This document shows, piece after piece, positions 52,581 to 64,000 of a stretch of 64,000 nucleotides of DNA. Numbering within the stretch: position 1 is the first letter of the stretch; every line of letters begins with the position of its first letter. The position numbers and the translations under genes were made by a program. Source of the DNA: Watersipora subatra. Lineage: Eukaryota > Bryozoa > Gymnolaemata > Cheilostomatida > Watersiporidae. Location: positions 17,311,264-17,375,263 of the forward strand of contig NC_088709.1 in the NCBI RefSeq assembly GCF_963576615.1. The letters are read 5' to 3'. The notes beneath the pieces were generated by a model. That model was not told where the DNA came from. It searched no databases and saw only the letters and a program-made list of their open reading frames with translations.

Positions 52581-53410
52581 TAGCTGTGCCACCCGGCGTT
52601 GCATGTGTAATAGAAGAGTATTTGGACAGAAAATTGATTCATATTTAACATATAACAACATTTGCCATTCTAACTTTCAAACTACATATCATGAGAAAAG
52701 TTTTTTGTCTTATAAACAATGAGAAGTAGTGAGAGTTTTGCTATTAGGCAGTTTAATAATGTGAGCGAACAGCTTCTTGTGACGTTATGCTATGACCCGT
52801 GTCATAGGTAAAGCAGTTAGGTATTGCTCTGATATAATGCCTTATATTGGTAGGCTAGCAATTTGACTTCCATAGTCCAGGAGCTAGGCGTAAGACTTGT
52901 GAACAGCTTGGTCCGAGAACGAATCCTCTTCGGGTACGCAATATTTCTTTCAAGATTTTAAAATCTATAGCCGGATTTCCGACGAACACACGGACTTTGA
53001 GAAATATATATATAGACTAGCTGTGCTACCCGGCGTTGCCCGGGTAATAAAAAAGTCTGGACTGAAAATTGATTTATATTTAAAATATAACAACATTTCC
53101 CATTCTAACTTTCAAACTACATATCATGAGAAAAGTGTTTTGTGTAGTTGAAATAAATTAAGAGAAAAATAAAAACACCTGTGAAGGTTTAAAAGCTTTG
53201 TCAAATAACTATAATTTTCAAGCTATTAGCCTGGCACATTTCCAATGGAGAATTCCGGTAAGCTGCTAGGCTTCTAATAACGGTACTTCATGGCGTTGCG
53301 TCAGCATTGTTGTCCAGCTACAGGTATTCTAATAATAGCTATAGCCGGAATGCAGACATACGGACATACTTTGAGAAATATATATATAGATAGATACGTA
53401 TATATAATAG
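52580..53410 (+). repeat. Two family B copies in series
   Basis: Heads 'ctagctgtgccacccggcgt' at 52580 and 'ctagctgtgctacccggcgt' at 53017. The first copy's tail ('cacacggactttgagaaata') runs straight into the second head. Confidence 0.7.
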
Positions 53411-53414
53411 ATAT

Positions 53415-53700
53415 ACAGGACAGATAGCACAGTTGGTAAGGTATTGGGACAGTGATCATTAGGTCCTCGGTTCAAACCCCAACAACTGCACTTTTCTGGT
53501 GGTCCTTAGACAAGACCCGTGCTTGTGGACTGAACAATGGCAAAGAGCTTCAGTCGAGTTAAATCAAAAAACCTTCTAAACCTTGAACAATTTAGTACAG
53601 AAAAATCATTGCTGTCAGCATTATCATATAGAAGTTCTGATGCCCAAAACAATAAAATTAATTTAACTGTAGGAGTGAAAATGAACATATTTGGCTTTTT
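53415..53700 (+). repeat. tRNA-derived SINE, separate family
   Basis: 'gatagcacagttggtaaggt' (A box) and 'ctcggttcaaaccccaacaa' (strong B box) at tRNA spacing, then an unrelated body starting 'cttttctggtggtccttaga'. Confidence 0.6.
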
Positions 53701-54129
53701 AAATGCTAATGGATAAATTATTACAAATAATCCGCAAAGTATTATAAATCATTGCAGCTACTTGCAGTTATTTTATTATAATATTAAAAAAGTTATTTGC
53801 TTCTATTAAGAATTATCTATGTTGAAGTATTTTCATAATAAAAAGGTTACTTTATATTGCTGCTTTACTCAGAGAGTAAACTCAAATATAGCTCTTGGGA
53901 ACCTGATCAAAGTATGTACAGTAGCTCAAAACAAACCACTTGCTTTAGCACAGCATCATTTGGAGTATAATAGCTAAATACATTGGTAAAACTGAGGCTA
54001 AATGACAATTTATTAAATGATAAGTTTGTGCTCGATTATACTGTAATGCAACAGAGTAGAGATGAAATGAAATTAATCTGTATTCATTTAAAGGTAATGA
54101 AGATGCATGTAGTTGTGTATTTAGGTAAC

Positions 54130-54265
54130 TAGCTGAAGTGTCATTTAACAAGGTTAAATGACACTTCAGTTAAACTCCTTAAATGACACATTAAAGGAGT
54201 TGTTAAACTTAAATTTGACAAGGTCAAATTTAAATTTAACGAGTTTAACCTTGTTAAACTCAAAT
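54130..54265. repeat. Low-complexity nested inverted repeats
   Basis: Repeated 'ggttaaatgacac', 'aaatttaa' and 'aaggt(c)aaattt' words in both orientations make several short hairpins. Confidence 0.6.
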
Positions 54266-54299
54266 TTAATTTCAGTTTGAATGTAACAAGTACTTACGT

Positions 54300-55790
54300 A
54301 CAGTTTTTTTTTTTGTCTCGAAACTTCTGCGAGTCAGCTAGGAAAATCCAAAGTTGAGTGCTGCAAGAAAAACCCTTTCTAAAGCCATGGTAGTTTTCGA
54401 CTATCATGTTATCCACTTCTTTAGGCACCTAATGTAAAACAACCTGTCCAAGTAACTTGCAGGGTATGCTTGTAAATAAAATGGGTAGATAATTCTTTTG
54501 ATCATGTTTTAGCATAGGACAGACATTTGCTATTTTCCAGTCATTTGGCAATTTACATTTTTGTGTGGAATAATAGAAAATTTGAGCTAGAATTGTTGTT
54601 GTGGTGGTATGCAGACACGTGGCAACAATGCAGATATTACATTTATGCTTAAGTGTTGCTTCTTAAGACCATCTGGTCTAGGAGCTTTTCCATTTTTGTT
54701 CTTCAATTCATTTCATTACTCCATCTTTACATACTGACATTTGATGATTTGGTGTATCAGTTTTAGTATTTTTAGTAGTTTTAGTATTCAATAGTGTATC
54801 AGTTTGTCATTTTCAATTTCAGTTCTTTGTAAGTAATCACTCAAGAATTCATCTTTCAAGTTGTAATGTTCAGTTTTTAACTTATAAATTGTGGATTCGC
54901 AACACTTACCTTTATGATATAGCTAACCAGTGATTCGCTTACTCCTTCTCACAGCGGTTACTATAATTTTCTGACCATATACTCTTTTTTGTACTATATA
55001 AGTACTGTATATACTGTATAAGTTTTGTACTTTGATACTTGGAAAGTTTGTGTTCATTGGCACTACGCTTACAGCCATTAAAATAATTTTGGTTACTTTT
55101 AGACAAGACTTTTTGCTTTTCTGTATCATATGGAGTTGTTTCCCTGTGGTATTCTGGGTTTTATTTGATCAACAAATAAAGTTAGAGCATCAATAAATTC
55201 TCTCTGGAATGTATCCCAAACAGCAGATATTCCTTCATAATTTGATTTAAGCATATCTAATTCTATTTTGATTGATGGCGGCGATTGAGAGAAAGACAGA
55301 TTATCAACTTTTTATAGCCTCTTAAAGTCTTGTTTGGCATTTTCAGGCATATCTGCCTAGACAAAATATGTAGGGAAAATTTTACCATATAGTGATCAGA
55401 TAAACCAAGATTTACAACTTCTAATTTTTCTATTGCCAATTTATTGTTTGTACATACAAAGTCTAGGATGTTTCCTTGTATATGTGTTGAGACTACAATT
55501 AACCATTGCATATTTGAATCATTTAAACATAGTAGGAATGCATTATTGTTTACCAAAATTTTTTGAAAATTTAGATCATGCCAATTCATTACAGGTACCA
55601 ATTTACCCAGGTAGGCCTGAATTAAAATATCCTAATACTATGTGTTATATTACTGGATATTTAGCATTTAGTGAATGTAGGTAGTCAATTATGTCGATGT
55701 TTATCTGTAACCAGTTTAGATGCCATTTTAGTTCCGAGAGAAGTAATACTTGACCACTTGATGAAATAAAATAATTACTGTGATTACGAT
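54300..55790 (-). pseudogene. Non-LTR retrotransposon (CR1/Jockey-like) relic
   Basis: On the minus strand the endonuclease part comes first (about 55780-55260): VLGYFNSGLPG, then THIQGNILDFVCTNN and VVNLGLSDHYMVKFSL, which match the C-terminal end of an EEP endonuclease. Further down are RT motifs: NGKAPRPDGL (about 54690), LPNDWKIANVCPMLK (about 54540), NYLPILFTSIPCKLLG and HGFRKGFSC (about 54380). Frame changes and stops are frequent. Both ends are truncated. Confidence 0.65.
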
Positions 55791-56032
55791 ACTATGGTTC
55801 CAGTGGAATTGTCTTCCTTCATAGACCCCATTTTAAAAACGGTAAATATCTTTTAGCGATACTTCATAAATTTATTATATATTTTTAAAAAATTTATTGA
55901 CATTATTGTAAAAGTTTTTTTGGATCCCAAAAAATAAATTGCATATATTACGTACAACCGAACTTAAAAATAGTCTCATCCGGGTGACAAGACGCCATAG
56001 TACCCCCAGCGAAGTGAAGAATTTTGACGAAC

Positions 56033-56192
56033 ATGGCGGCATCCACGGTTAAGTGGAAACGCATTACTAATACAACAGGACCATCACCTAGACCCAGACA
56101 TGGTCATAGAGCCGTGGCAATTAAAGACCTTATGGTTGTTTTTGGCGGTGGAAATGAAGGCATTGTGGATGAACTTCACGTTTTCAACACTG
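56033..56192 (+). CDS. HCFC1: HCF-1 exon 1
   Basis: [20 protein letters not shown] then the first Kelch strand pair ending DELHVFNT. Lacks the longer N-terminal lead of vertebrate HCF-1. Phase 1 out. Confidence 0.92.
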
Positions 56193-59100
56193 GTATGAGC
56201 CATTTATCATGTTTACAGATAACATTAGTTTTGGCGTTGTAGACTAGTATGTTTAATTTTCAAATGATAGTATTGTAATATGTAAGAAGGTACGACAGCA
56301 TGTATTAGCATCATGTGATTATTAGCTTTGTTTTAGCAAAAAAATCTTAATTATGGTTTAAATAAGTTGGGTTTTACTCCCAGGTTTAAACTTAGGATAT
56401 GAAGTATATTGGTGTCAGGTGTTGTGGTCTTCTTATGATTGCTTGATTGTTAGTATCTAAATATGTACTTTTATTTATAATACCGTTATCTATTTTAGTG
56501 AAGACAAGATATTTGTATATATTTTGACAATTTATGTGTTTTGACAATGTACATTCGCATATATCTTTACTGTATGTAGATGAATATGTAAGTACTTACA
56601 TGTGGGATATGATAATCTTGTCTACAATATTAATTTATTTTTGCTTGCAGCAACAAACCAGTGGTTTGTACCAGCCGTGCGTGGGGATATACCACCAGGC
56701 TGTGCAGCATATGGCTTCGTTTGTGATGGCACTCGAATTCTGGTTTTTGGCGGAATGACAGAGTATGGAAAATACTCTAATGAGCTCTATGAGTTACAAG
56801 CAAGTCGATGGGAATGGAGAAGATTAAAGCCAAAGCCACCAAAATCTAACCCAATGCCCTGTCCTAGACTTGGTTAGTTGTGTATAAAAGGTTTTAGTGT
56901 CTTAGTAAAAAGTTTGTTTTATTGTACTTAATAAGCATACACCTATAAAAATAATCAAGTCAAGGTTATATTTCCAGCTTGAAAATGTTCATATCCACCT
57001 AGTCAGCTTGTTTGCTATGTTCAAAACCTAATACACATGGGAAATCTCAGTAAAATAAATTTGCTGTATGGGGCAACTTCAAACCATCGTAGAAATGCCA
57101 TGGGTTTTGTTTTATGGTTTTCTACCCTGCTGGCTAGCAAGCTATAGGTATTAAAATAATTTTGCTAGTTTGTTAATATATAATTTTAGTTTGTTATTAT
57201 CGTAAGATGTGCGCATAAAAATTTGGAAGCCAATCATTTTAGCTTTAGAGTTGTCTTGACTATTTAAAGATAAGACAACTGCTTGATTTTCAATCAGGCC
57301 TACCAACAATATTATGTTAAATTCTCTGATGTTGTAGGTCACAGTTTTTCTTTGTGGAATAATAAGGTATTCCTTTTTGGTGGATTAGCTAATGATTCAG
57401 ATGACCCAAAGAATAATATACCTCGGTATGTATAAACAATCACTTATGTGTATGGAAGTGGGTATATTATATTATGTATACATAAATGTGTATAAATAAT
57501 AATGGATTTATTGGTTAGTGGATATATTGCATTTCCTATCCATAGCTATTTATAAATATATATATATATGTGTGTGTAACTGTAGAAATATCGGCATATA
57601 ATATATATGCATATAAACATCAGCGGGAGGTCATGATGTGTATACATGAGATGTACACATAATCACAAAAAATTAGGATACATTAGTATATTTGTACATG
57701 CATATGTAAGCATAAATCATCCCAGATATTTAGTTGAGTGAGTGTATCGTGTAATATGAAGGTATGTTTATCTTAATAGTTGCATTTGTGTCCGCTTGAT
57801 TATTTATAAATCGTATTCAATTTGCTATGGTAGTATTTTTACTTATTTTATAGTTGTGTAGTCTATAATGTTTGTAAAAATTTTGACTCGTAGTTGGAAT
57901 ATACTTGCAGCTATTTGAATGATCTCTACATACTGGAGTTGAAGCCAGCCAATCTTAACAACGCTCTTTCCTGGGAATATCCGACAGCAACAGGCACTCC
58001 ACCCTCCCCTCGAGAGTCACACACAGCCAATGTGTATGTAAGCCAGGAGGACATAGGTGGAACTCCCTACCTCATTATCTATGGTGGAATGAGTGGATGC
58101 AGACTAGGTGACCTCTGGACTCTCAACCTTGGTATGTGTACTGAATATGGTGATTCTTGGACAAACTGTAATCGTCTTTCTGGATACAGTAGATACTCCT
58201 TTAATGTAAACCTCATTTTACGTAAACTTCATGTAACGTAAAGAGGAAATGTTAGGTTTTTGCTTCGTATTATGTAAGAAATTCCATATAACGTGAAACA
58301 TCAAATTGATGCATGTTGTCAAATGCGGTTTGAATAATGAGTTTGTCCTATAGTTAGCCTTAAAAATGGTCTTCTCTCTTGCCGCACTTGGGAGAGAAAA
58401 AGACGTGTCTGGGTATCTCTATTATATATATGAGTCTAGTGTGGTAGTCTAGTGTGCCGTGAGAGATCGTCAAGTGTGCCGATAAAGCATACAGAATAAG
58501 TGCACAATTATTCAGAAATATGTAAAGGTTGGTGCAGGTGTTAGAGTGTCTGTCTACCAAGCTGAATGTCACAAGTTTGAGTCTTATTCAAAGCTATTTT
58601 GGCCTTAAAATCTAACCCTCGCTTCGGACAAACGGACACACAGACAGACACTGCTTTTACTATAATTGTATATTTTTTACATTATTTTAGACATGTACAA
58701 TATTTTTGTTTCACAGCACATATCTTACTGTCTAGAAAAAGGGAGAAAACCCCGAAACCTCGATTCATATTGACATTGAATGTGTGTGCTCCCCCCCCCC
58801 ACTTAATGAAAATTGCTGTAATTATGAACCCTAAACCAAGTGAAAGTAATATGAGAAAATTTGTCGTTGCATACCAATAATACCACAGTTATTGTACAGT
58901 CATTAAATTAAAATGTTAGGCTTAGTTGGTTTCCTATTTGAAGGGCCAAATGGGTTAGTTTGATACAATCTTGGAATGCACTAAGCAATTTACAAGTATT
59001 TTTCAGTTTGAATAGAGTAAAATCCCTATAAAGTAAGTGTTCTCAGAACCGACGATTAACGTTTAATGAGTGTCTATTGTATTGATATTACATTTAGCTT

Positions 59101-62100
59101 GTCAATGTTGTCTTTGAAACAGATATTACATACACGAATGCAATACAAAAATTTCAGTTATTTTGAATTGTTTCACATTGATGAGTACGTTATGTTTCTG
59201 GATCCGAACATTGCAACAGGCGAAACATAAATTTCGCTTATGGTTCTACTATATAATTTTATTTTTGTTTACAAAGCATTGCCTATCTGGTTTTCACATT
59301 ATTATTTTGATATTAATATATTAGTTCTCACCAGCATATATGCTATTTCTGATACTACTGGCAGATAATTCCAAAAGGAAACACAACTTTGTTTTCTTTG
59401 GTTTTTTGAACACTCGAATTTTTACATGCTTCTAACTAGATTTTTTATCCAGACTGATTTTGCTCTTAATCTAGTTCTGACTTAGATCTATGTCATGTTG
59501 CTATATCCTTGATGGTGCTTTTGTAGTTTGTTCACATCGCTTGTACAGGAGATAGCTCTAGTGGTACAATGTCTGATCAAGGCTTTTAAATATTTTGGGA
59601 TATGATTGAATCGGATAGTGGTTTATTTTCTTATGCGGGAGATTACATAAATTATTGTCTGATTGCCTTTTGATACCTTTAATTAAACCAACCAATCCAA
59701 AAAATTTTAAAATTCTCCTAAGATAGCTAACATTTTCCACAAGTGTAAGCATGCCTTGCAAAAGTAATAATTTTTATAAATTCCAGTTTAATGTTGGAAT
59801 TAGTGTATCTATTTTCTGACGCCTAGATACGCAGGGTTATACCGCAGCTACTGCTATCTTGTAATTTGAAGGATCACCGGTGTATCTTGTTAAATTGTGG
59901 CTTCATAGGTGAAGGTTTGGCACCGGTGTGGGTACTTGTTCTTCATCTGGGTACCAGAATTCATATGCTTCTCATTGAATTATTGGATTCTCAACAAGTG
60001 CACTTTTTGGGGTTTTTAAAACTTCACCAGAAACGATGTGCCTGCTATTATGGTGATTTTTCAGCTAATAGAAAAAGCAAATGGTCAAAAATGGCCTTAA
60101 ATGTATAAGCGTCCTTTAAATAATATAAAACTTGTGTGGATATAATATAAAGGTGCATATAAGTCATCAGGAATAAAATAGTCATCATTAGCTACTGAAC
60201 ATTAGTGGTTGGAGATTTAGATAACTGTGGTAGAGACAATGGACGCTAAATAAATTGTCTTGCATTAAAAGAAACACTTGGGCAAATAAAGAAATAGCTG
60301 AAAGAGAGTTAAGAGATTAAACCATGCTTGCTTCCTATGGAAAAAAATCGATGAGCTATATATTACTTTCTCTGTCTGTCAGAAACACTTAACTGGACAA
60401 GACCAACGCTGGAAGGTCAGCCACCCTTACCTCGCAGTCTACACTCGTCTACTGTCATCGGTAACAAAATGTTTGTGTTTGGTGGCTGGGTGCCTCTTGT
60501 AATGGATGATGGCAAAGTTGCAACACATGAGAAAGAATGGAAGTGCACCAACACTCTTGGCTGCCTCAACCTAGGTAGGTAGCGGATGAACGTTAGTTCG
60601 ACAGCCCTTATGTGTTAGAGCTGAATCAAACGAGTTGGTGATTCTAGCTTCTGAATGCGCCTTTCCCGCTAAGTCATAATGAAATTCTGGATATTTCGTG
60701 GGAAACATCTTTGTTTATGAAGTTGTTATGAGTCGCAGATGTCATAACTGATCTAGCCATGTATGTATTATTACATTCCGTTCACCTGGCCAAAGGTCTA
60801 TACGTTGATTGATAAATGGTATTATGATTGATAAAGGTGAGATATCCTTAGGGACCTCTGTTTTGGTCAAGGCATGTTATAGATAAAAAAAGTGTCTCCT
60901 CTGATCTGTAGTGAGATGTTCTCGGACTATAAAACCATGTATGCCGGGCCTGATGGCAAATTTTTTTTAAATGGTGTTACCACAAGTTCACAACATATCG
61001 TTGTAGTAATGTTCATAAGCCGACTCCAGAGTATATGAAGCTTATTATGCTTGTCTCAATGATTTGAGGAACGTTGATAGGTTTGCAGGATTACAAAAGG
61101 TTCAACTTGACTCAACTAAGATGAGAAGTTGGTGCTATGTAGTAACATTTGAGGTGGTTTGAGTAGTTTTAATTATAATTTAATAATTTGTAATATTAAT
61201 AATAAGCTAATTGTTCTTATTGCTTTCAGACACACAGCAATGGGAGCCAGTTCTCTATGAGATGGCTGAAGACTCTTTGCCTCGGTCACGAGCGGGTCAC
61301 TGCGCTGTAGCCATCAATTCAAGGTTGTATGTCTGGTCTGGTCGGGACGGATACAGAAAGGCGTGGAATAACCAGGTCTGCTTTAAAGATCTTTGGTTCC
61401 TTGAAACTGGTGAGTGTATTTATTTGCATGTTATCTTGTCGGTCTTAGTTAATTATAGCATTCAAACAACTATGTCACAACCCAGAGGGTGGGAGTTGCT
61501 TTCTCTACAAATCTTCAATGATCGTAATCCCATAATCCCTTCTTTTGCACTAATTTTGTACAGTTTGACAAGAACGCTTTATTCTTACCGTATAACTTTG
61601 CTTGTAGCTGCAACTCGATAACCTAAAACTATAATACTTATCTGTTGTCACAATATGCAATGGCAACATGCAATGCCCATGCAAATAGCCATTTGCATGG
61701 CTGCTATCACCTTCTAACATGCCTTTAGCATTGTTCGCTAATCATTTTGGTTTTACAATTTTCTCGCCTGATTGTTTCGTATTATTTCATCATTTCGCTG
61801 TTTTTATGAGAGATTAATTAAAAACCTGTATTGCAAACACTTTATTATAACTATAATTCAGAGTGGGATGTGAGTGACCATTTTGAATTAGGCATATGAC
61901 AGTTAGATGGCACACTTTTTATTGTAGAGAAGCCTCCTGCGCCATCCAAAGTACAGTTAGTCCGAGCATCTACAATGTCATTAGAAGTGTGCTGGCCTGG
62001 CCTCTCCACCGCTGATGCCTACTTGCTACAGATACAAAAGTTAGCTTCCCCTCCTTACAAACTCAACTTTGCTCGTGATAATACACTAGTCAAAACATTC

Positions 62101-62719
62101 TTTTAGCATGTTGTCTATATGTGGAAACACTTCTCAGGGTTCCTCTAAAATTTTGGCTCTAATGGCCAAATGAAGTTTGGGGATGGTGCTTATTGAACCC
62201 AAACAGTCACTGGGTGTCTCATACCCATGGCTGGCATCTGATGCTTAGGTTCAAACGAAGAGTCTGTTAATAGTTTGTCATAACAACTCTCGTTTCACTG
62301 CTTATATCATATCGCTATCCCAGCAATTAACATGCATAAAATGCTTCCATAATCCTTTTAGCTCTTGTTAATGTAACATTAAAAGACTTTCCAAATATTT
62401 TTGTGAACTTTGAAAAACTATGAAATTTTGCACTTTTGGAGCAGTCCTAGTATGACTCATGTCTCATTTCAAAAAGAATTTTGTGAGATCCTTTGTGAAG
62501 TTGAGGATGTTGCCAGTAATATGTTGACAGACCTGATGAAAGAATTGTTATGATAGGTATGATATGGCTCCCACAACAACTGCATCCTCAACTGTCAGCA
62601 CAGCCACCACTCCTGGCACCCCGACTGTTTCTAAGATTGCTCCTACTTCTCCACGTATCATCCAAAGCGGCAATGTGCGACAGCCTGTCAAGGTCATCAC
62701 ATCGACTGCTACCCAACAG
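56033..62719 (+). CDS. HCFC1: Host cell factor 1 (HCF-1) orthologue, 5' part, 8 exons seen, continues beyond window
   Basis: Exons: 56033-56192, 56651-56872, 57338-57425, 57911-58131, 60383-60574, 61230-61409, 61928-62039, 62557-62719 (1338 nt, 446 residues, all phases consistent). The Kelch beta-propeller is very close to HCF-1: [70 protein letters not shown]. It is followed by [14 protein letters not shown]...[12 protein letters not shown], the start of the first FnIII/SAS1N self-association segment, then a Thr/Ser/Pro-rich linker. HCF-1 is a nuclear scaffold that recruits chromatin enzymes to transcription factors (family knowledge). The start ATGGCGGC is the first ATG and lies in good context. 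The basic, acidic and C-terminal FnIII parts lie outside the window. Confidence 0.93.
56651..56872 (+). CDS. HCFC1: HCF-1 exon 2
   Basis: Kelch repeats 1-2: [40 protein letters not shown]. Phase 1 in and out. Confidence 0.94.
57338..57425 (+). CDS. HCFC1: HCF-1 exon 3
   Basis: [20 protein letters not shown] then DPKNNIPR. Phase 1 in, 2 out. Confidence 0.93.
57911..58131 (+). CDS. HCFC1: HCF-1 exon 4
   Basis: [12 protein letters not shown] ... [12 protein letters not shown] ... [18 protein letters not shown]. The acceptor is 'tacttgcag'. Phase 2 in, 1 out. Confidence 0.93.
58195..58720 (+). repeat. Family A copy 2, in HCF-1 intron 4
   Basis: Collinear with window positions 1-480, ending 'cacacagacagacactgctt' and 'actataat'. 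A poly-C tract (about 58791-58800) lies just beyond. Confidence 0.6.
60383..60574 (+). CDS. HCFC1: HCF-1 exon 5
   Basis: [54 protein letters not shown], near-identical in spacing to human HCF-1. Confidence 0.94.
61230..61409 (+). CDS. HCFC1: HCF-1 exon 6
   Basis: Last Kelch repeat: [37 protein letters not shown]. Phase 1 in and out. Confidence 0.94.
61928..62039 (+). CDS. HCFC1: HCF-1 exon 7
   Basis: [20 protein letters not shown] and [11 protein letters not shown], the first half of the HCF-1N FnIII/SAS1N region. Donor CAAAA|gttagc, phase 2. Confidence 0.9.
62557..62719 (+). CDS. HCFC1: HCF-1 exon 8
   Basis: Acceptor 'tatgatag' gives [20 protein letters not shown], matching the QKYD junction of other HCF-1 proteins, then a Thr/Pro/Val-rich linker ending ITSTATQQ. 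Phase 0 out. Confidence 0.85.
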
Positions 62720-64000
62720 GTTTGATTCTTTACACATTGCTAGACCCATCTATTTCTGTATTGTGTGTATCCTTTGATGCGGTCAAATATTATTTTCTCA
62801 TATAATAAAGCTTTTTCTGTATATCGTATCTAAAGGAAACTCACATTTTGCGTTGTATAGGTATGAAAACTAGCAAGTTTTTTAGAGGGTTTGAATATGA
62901 TATCGCCGCTGTGCTTATGGCAGCTGAACCTGTGACATGAAACTCACTGAGTGTCTGCTTCACTAATTGATTAATCTATGGAAATTCCACAAATAACCAC
63001 AAAACAATTTATATTGAAAGGTTTAGTGAAATGGTACTGGAGTGACTGTTTGTATACGATGTAACCAATTCTGAGAACAAAGATGTTGTTGTGAAGCTTA
63101 TCAACTAGACATATTCGTTTGGAGCACTCTAGTTGAACTATGGTTATGTGCTACGCTTTTCTTTACAAAAACATCGAAGATTGACAATACTAAACAAAGA
63201 TAATCAATATATTTTATTTATTTTAATGACTCCGTTTTTTAATCATTCATTTGATATATATTTCATAGCTGTCATGTCCATTTTCTTTAAAGGTTGACTT
63301 GCAGCAAAATTCACATTACAGTTATTTAGTATCAAAAGATTCACCATGTCTTACTCTGTTGTGTTGTAGGTGCAAAATATGTGGAAATGTGATTATAAGC
63401 TCTTAAAAACTCAAAAACGACAGTTAATCGCAGCCATCACCAAAACACCGTAGTTTGGAATCTCTTTATTTCGATGACGTACTCAAACATTATGGTTATT
63501 GTTTTGACACATGATGTTATCGCTTGAAATTAAAGGCCAATATAAGGCTCAATATAAAACATCTCGTAGCACTAGTTTATGACAAACACTTCAGGTTCTA
63601 CCGGAAAGCCTTTATCAAATATAGATGCTCGCTACATTACAGTTTTGTTTCAGCTTGCTCTAATCAACTAGTCGTAATCTGATCATGTGACCCGTACTTC
63701 CTGTCAAACAGCGCGAACAATTTCTGCAGCACTTTTCGACTATCACAGGTGACCAACAGGCTCATGTTTATCAGAGGATGGTCTGCACTCCTTCGAACTA
63801 AGGTTAAAAAATTAAGCGAGTTTTTACGGTAGGTTTTGAGATGTCAGTGTAAAGACGATAGACATGATTTTATTGAATGCGTGAAGTATATTTGTGAAAA
63901 TATTTCGACAAATGAGGTTGCATGAAAGTGTAACCAGAAGCCATCGTGTTCAACTACGTCCCATTTGAGCCATTTTGGAAAAGGATTCCAATCTACGGCG
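62720..64000. other. HCF-1 intron 8, no further exon recognised
   Basis: No Kelch, FnIII or repeat match is visible. A short frame near 63382 (WKCDYKLLKTQKRQ) lacks supporting context. The next HCF-1 exon is presumably beyond the window. Confidence 0.5.

Noticed and set aside
53417-53490. Possible tRNA gene
   Set aside because: The A and B boxes are tRNA-like but a full cloverleaf is not evident and a SINE body follows.

Overview
The window is nuclear DNA of an animal, almost certainly an invertebrate. It is AT-rich and intron-rich, with canonical GT-AG introns and dense repeats: tRNA-derived SINEs, MITEs, Penelope-like and LINE relics, minisatellites. The repeat types and gene families suggest a lophotrochozoan (mollusc, annelid or bryozoan level); I cannot place it further. 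Nothing looks bacterial: no operons, ribosome binding sites or CRISPR.

Three real multi-exon genes lie on the + strand, and every exon join given here was checked for frame. (1) A kinesin-9 family motor (KIF9-like), 14 coding exons, 13512-30815, 815 residues, complete from ATG to stop. (2) A secreted protein with four fibronectin-III-like domains, 36706-49283, predicted at 593 residues. It was built by a recent tandem duplication of a two-domain genomic unit; I do not recognise it as a named gene. (3) The 5' part of an HCF-1 (host cell factor) orthologue, 56033-62719 and running off the right edge; 446 residues cover the Kelch propeller and the start of the first FnIII/SAS1N segment. A lone terminal exon of an unknown fourth gene may sit at 2055-2160.

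The layout is as follows. 1-5.4 kb is repeats, with one candidate exon and a 739-bp MITE. 5.4-10.7 kb is one element of about 5.3 kb with inverted ends of about 0.55 kb, inserted in an older repeat; it holds a short basic ORF, a cysteine-cluster relic, a 140-bp palindrome and a 14-bp motif repeated about seven times. 10.7-13.5 kb is repeats and a LINE tail. 13.5-30.8 kb is KIF9, whose introns hold three minisatellites, a 670-bp hairpin element nested in a LINE relic, a dead duplicated exon and mariner-like elements. 31.6-36.0 kb holds two Penelope-like RT/GIY-YIG elements placed head to head, each with an inverted fragment of its own 3' end. 36.6-49.3 kb is the FnIII gene, whose duplicated introns carry different younger insertions. 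49.3-56.0 kb is repeats, including a minus-strand LINE relic. 56.0-64 kb is HCF.

The three genes have no evident functional link. KIF9 is a ciliary/flagellar motor family, HCF-1 a chromatin and transcription scaffold, and the FnIII protein extracellular. Most unusual structure is in the transposable elements and in the duplication history of the FnIII gene.
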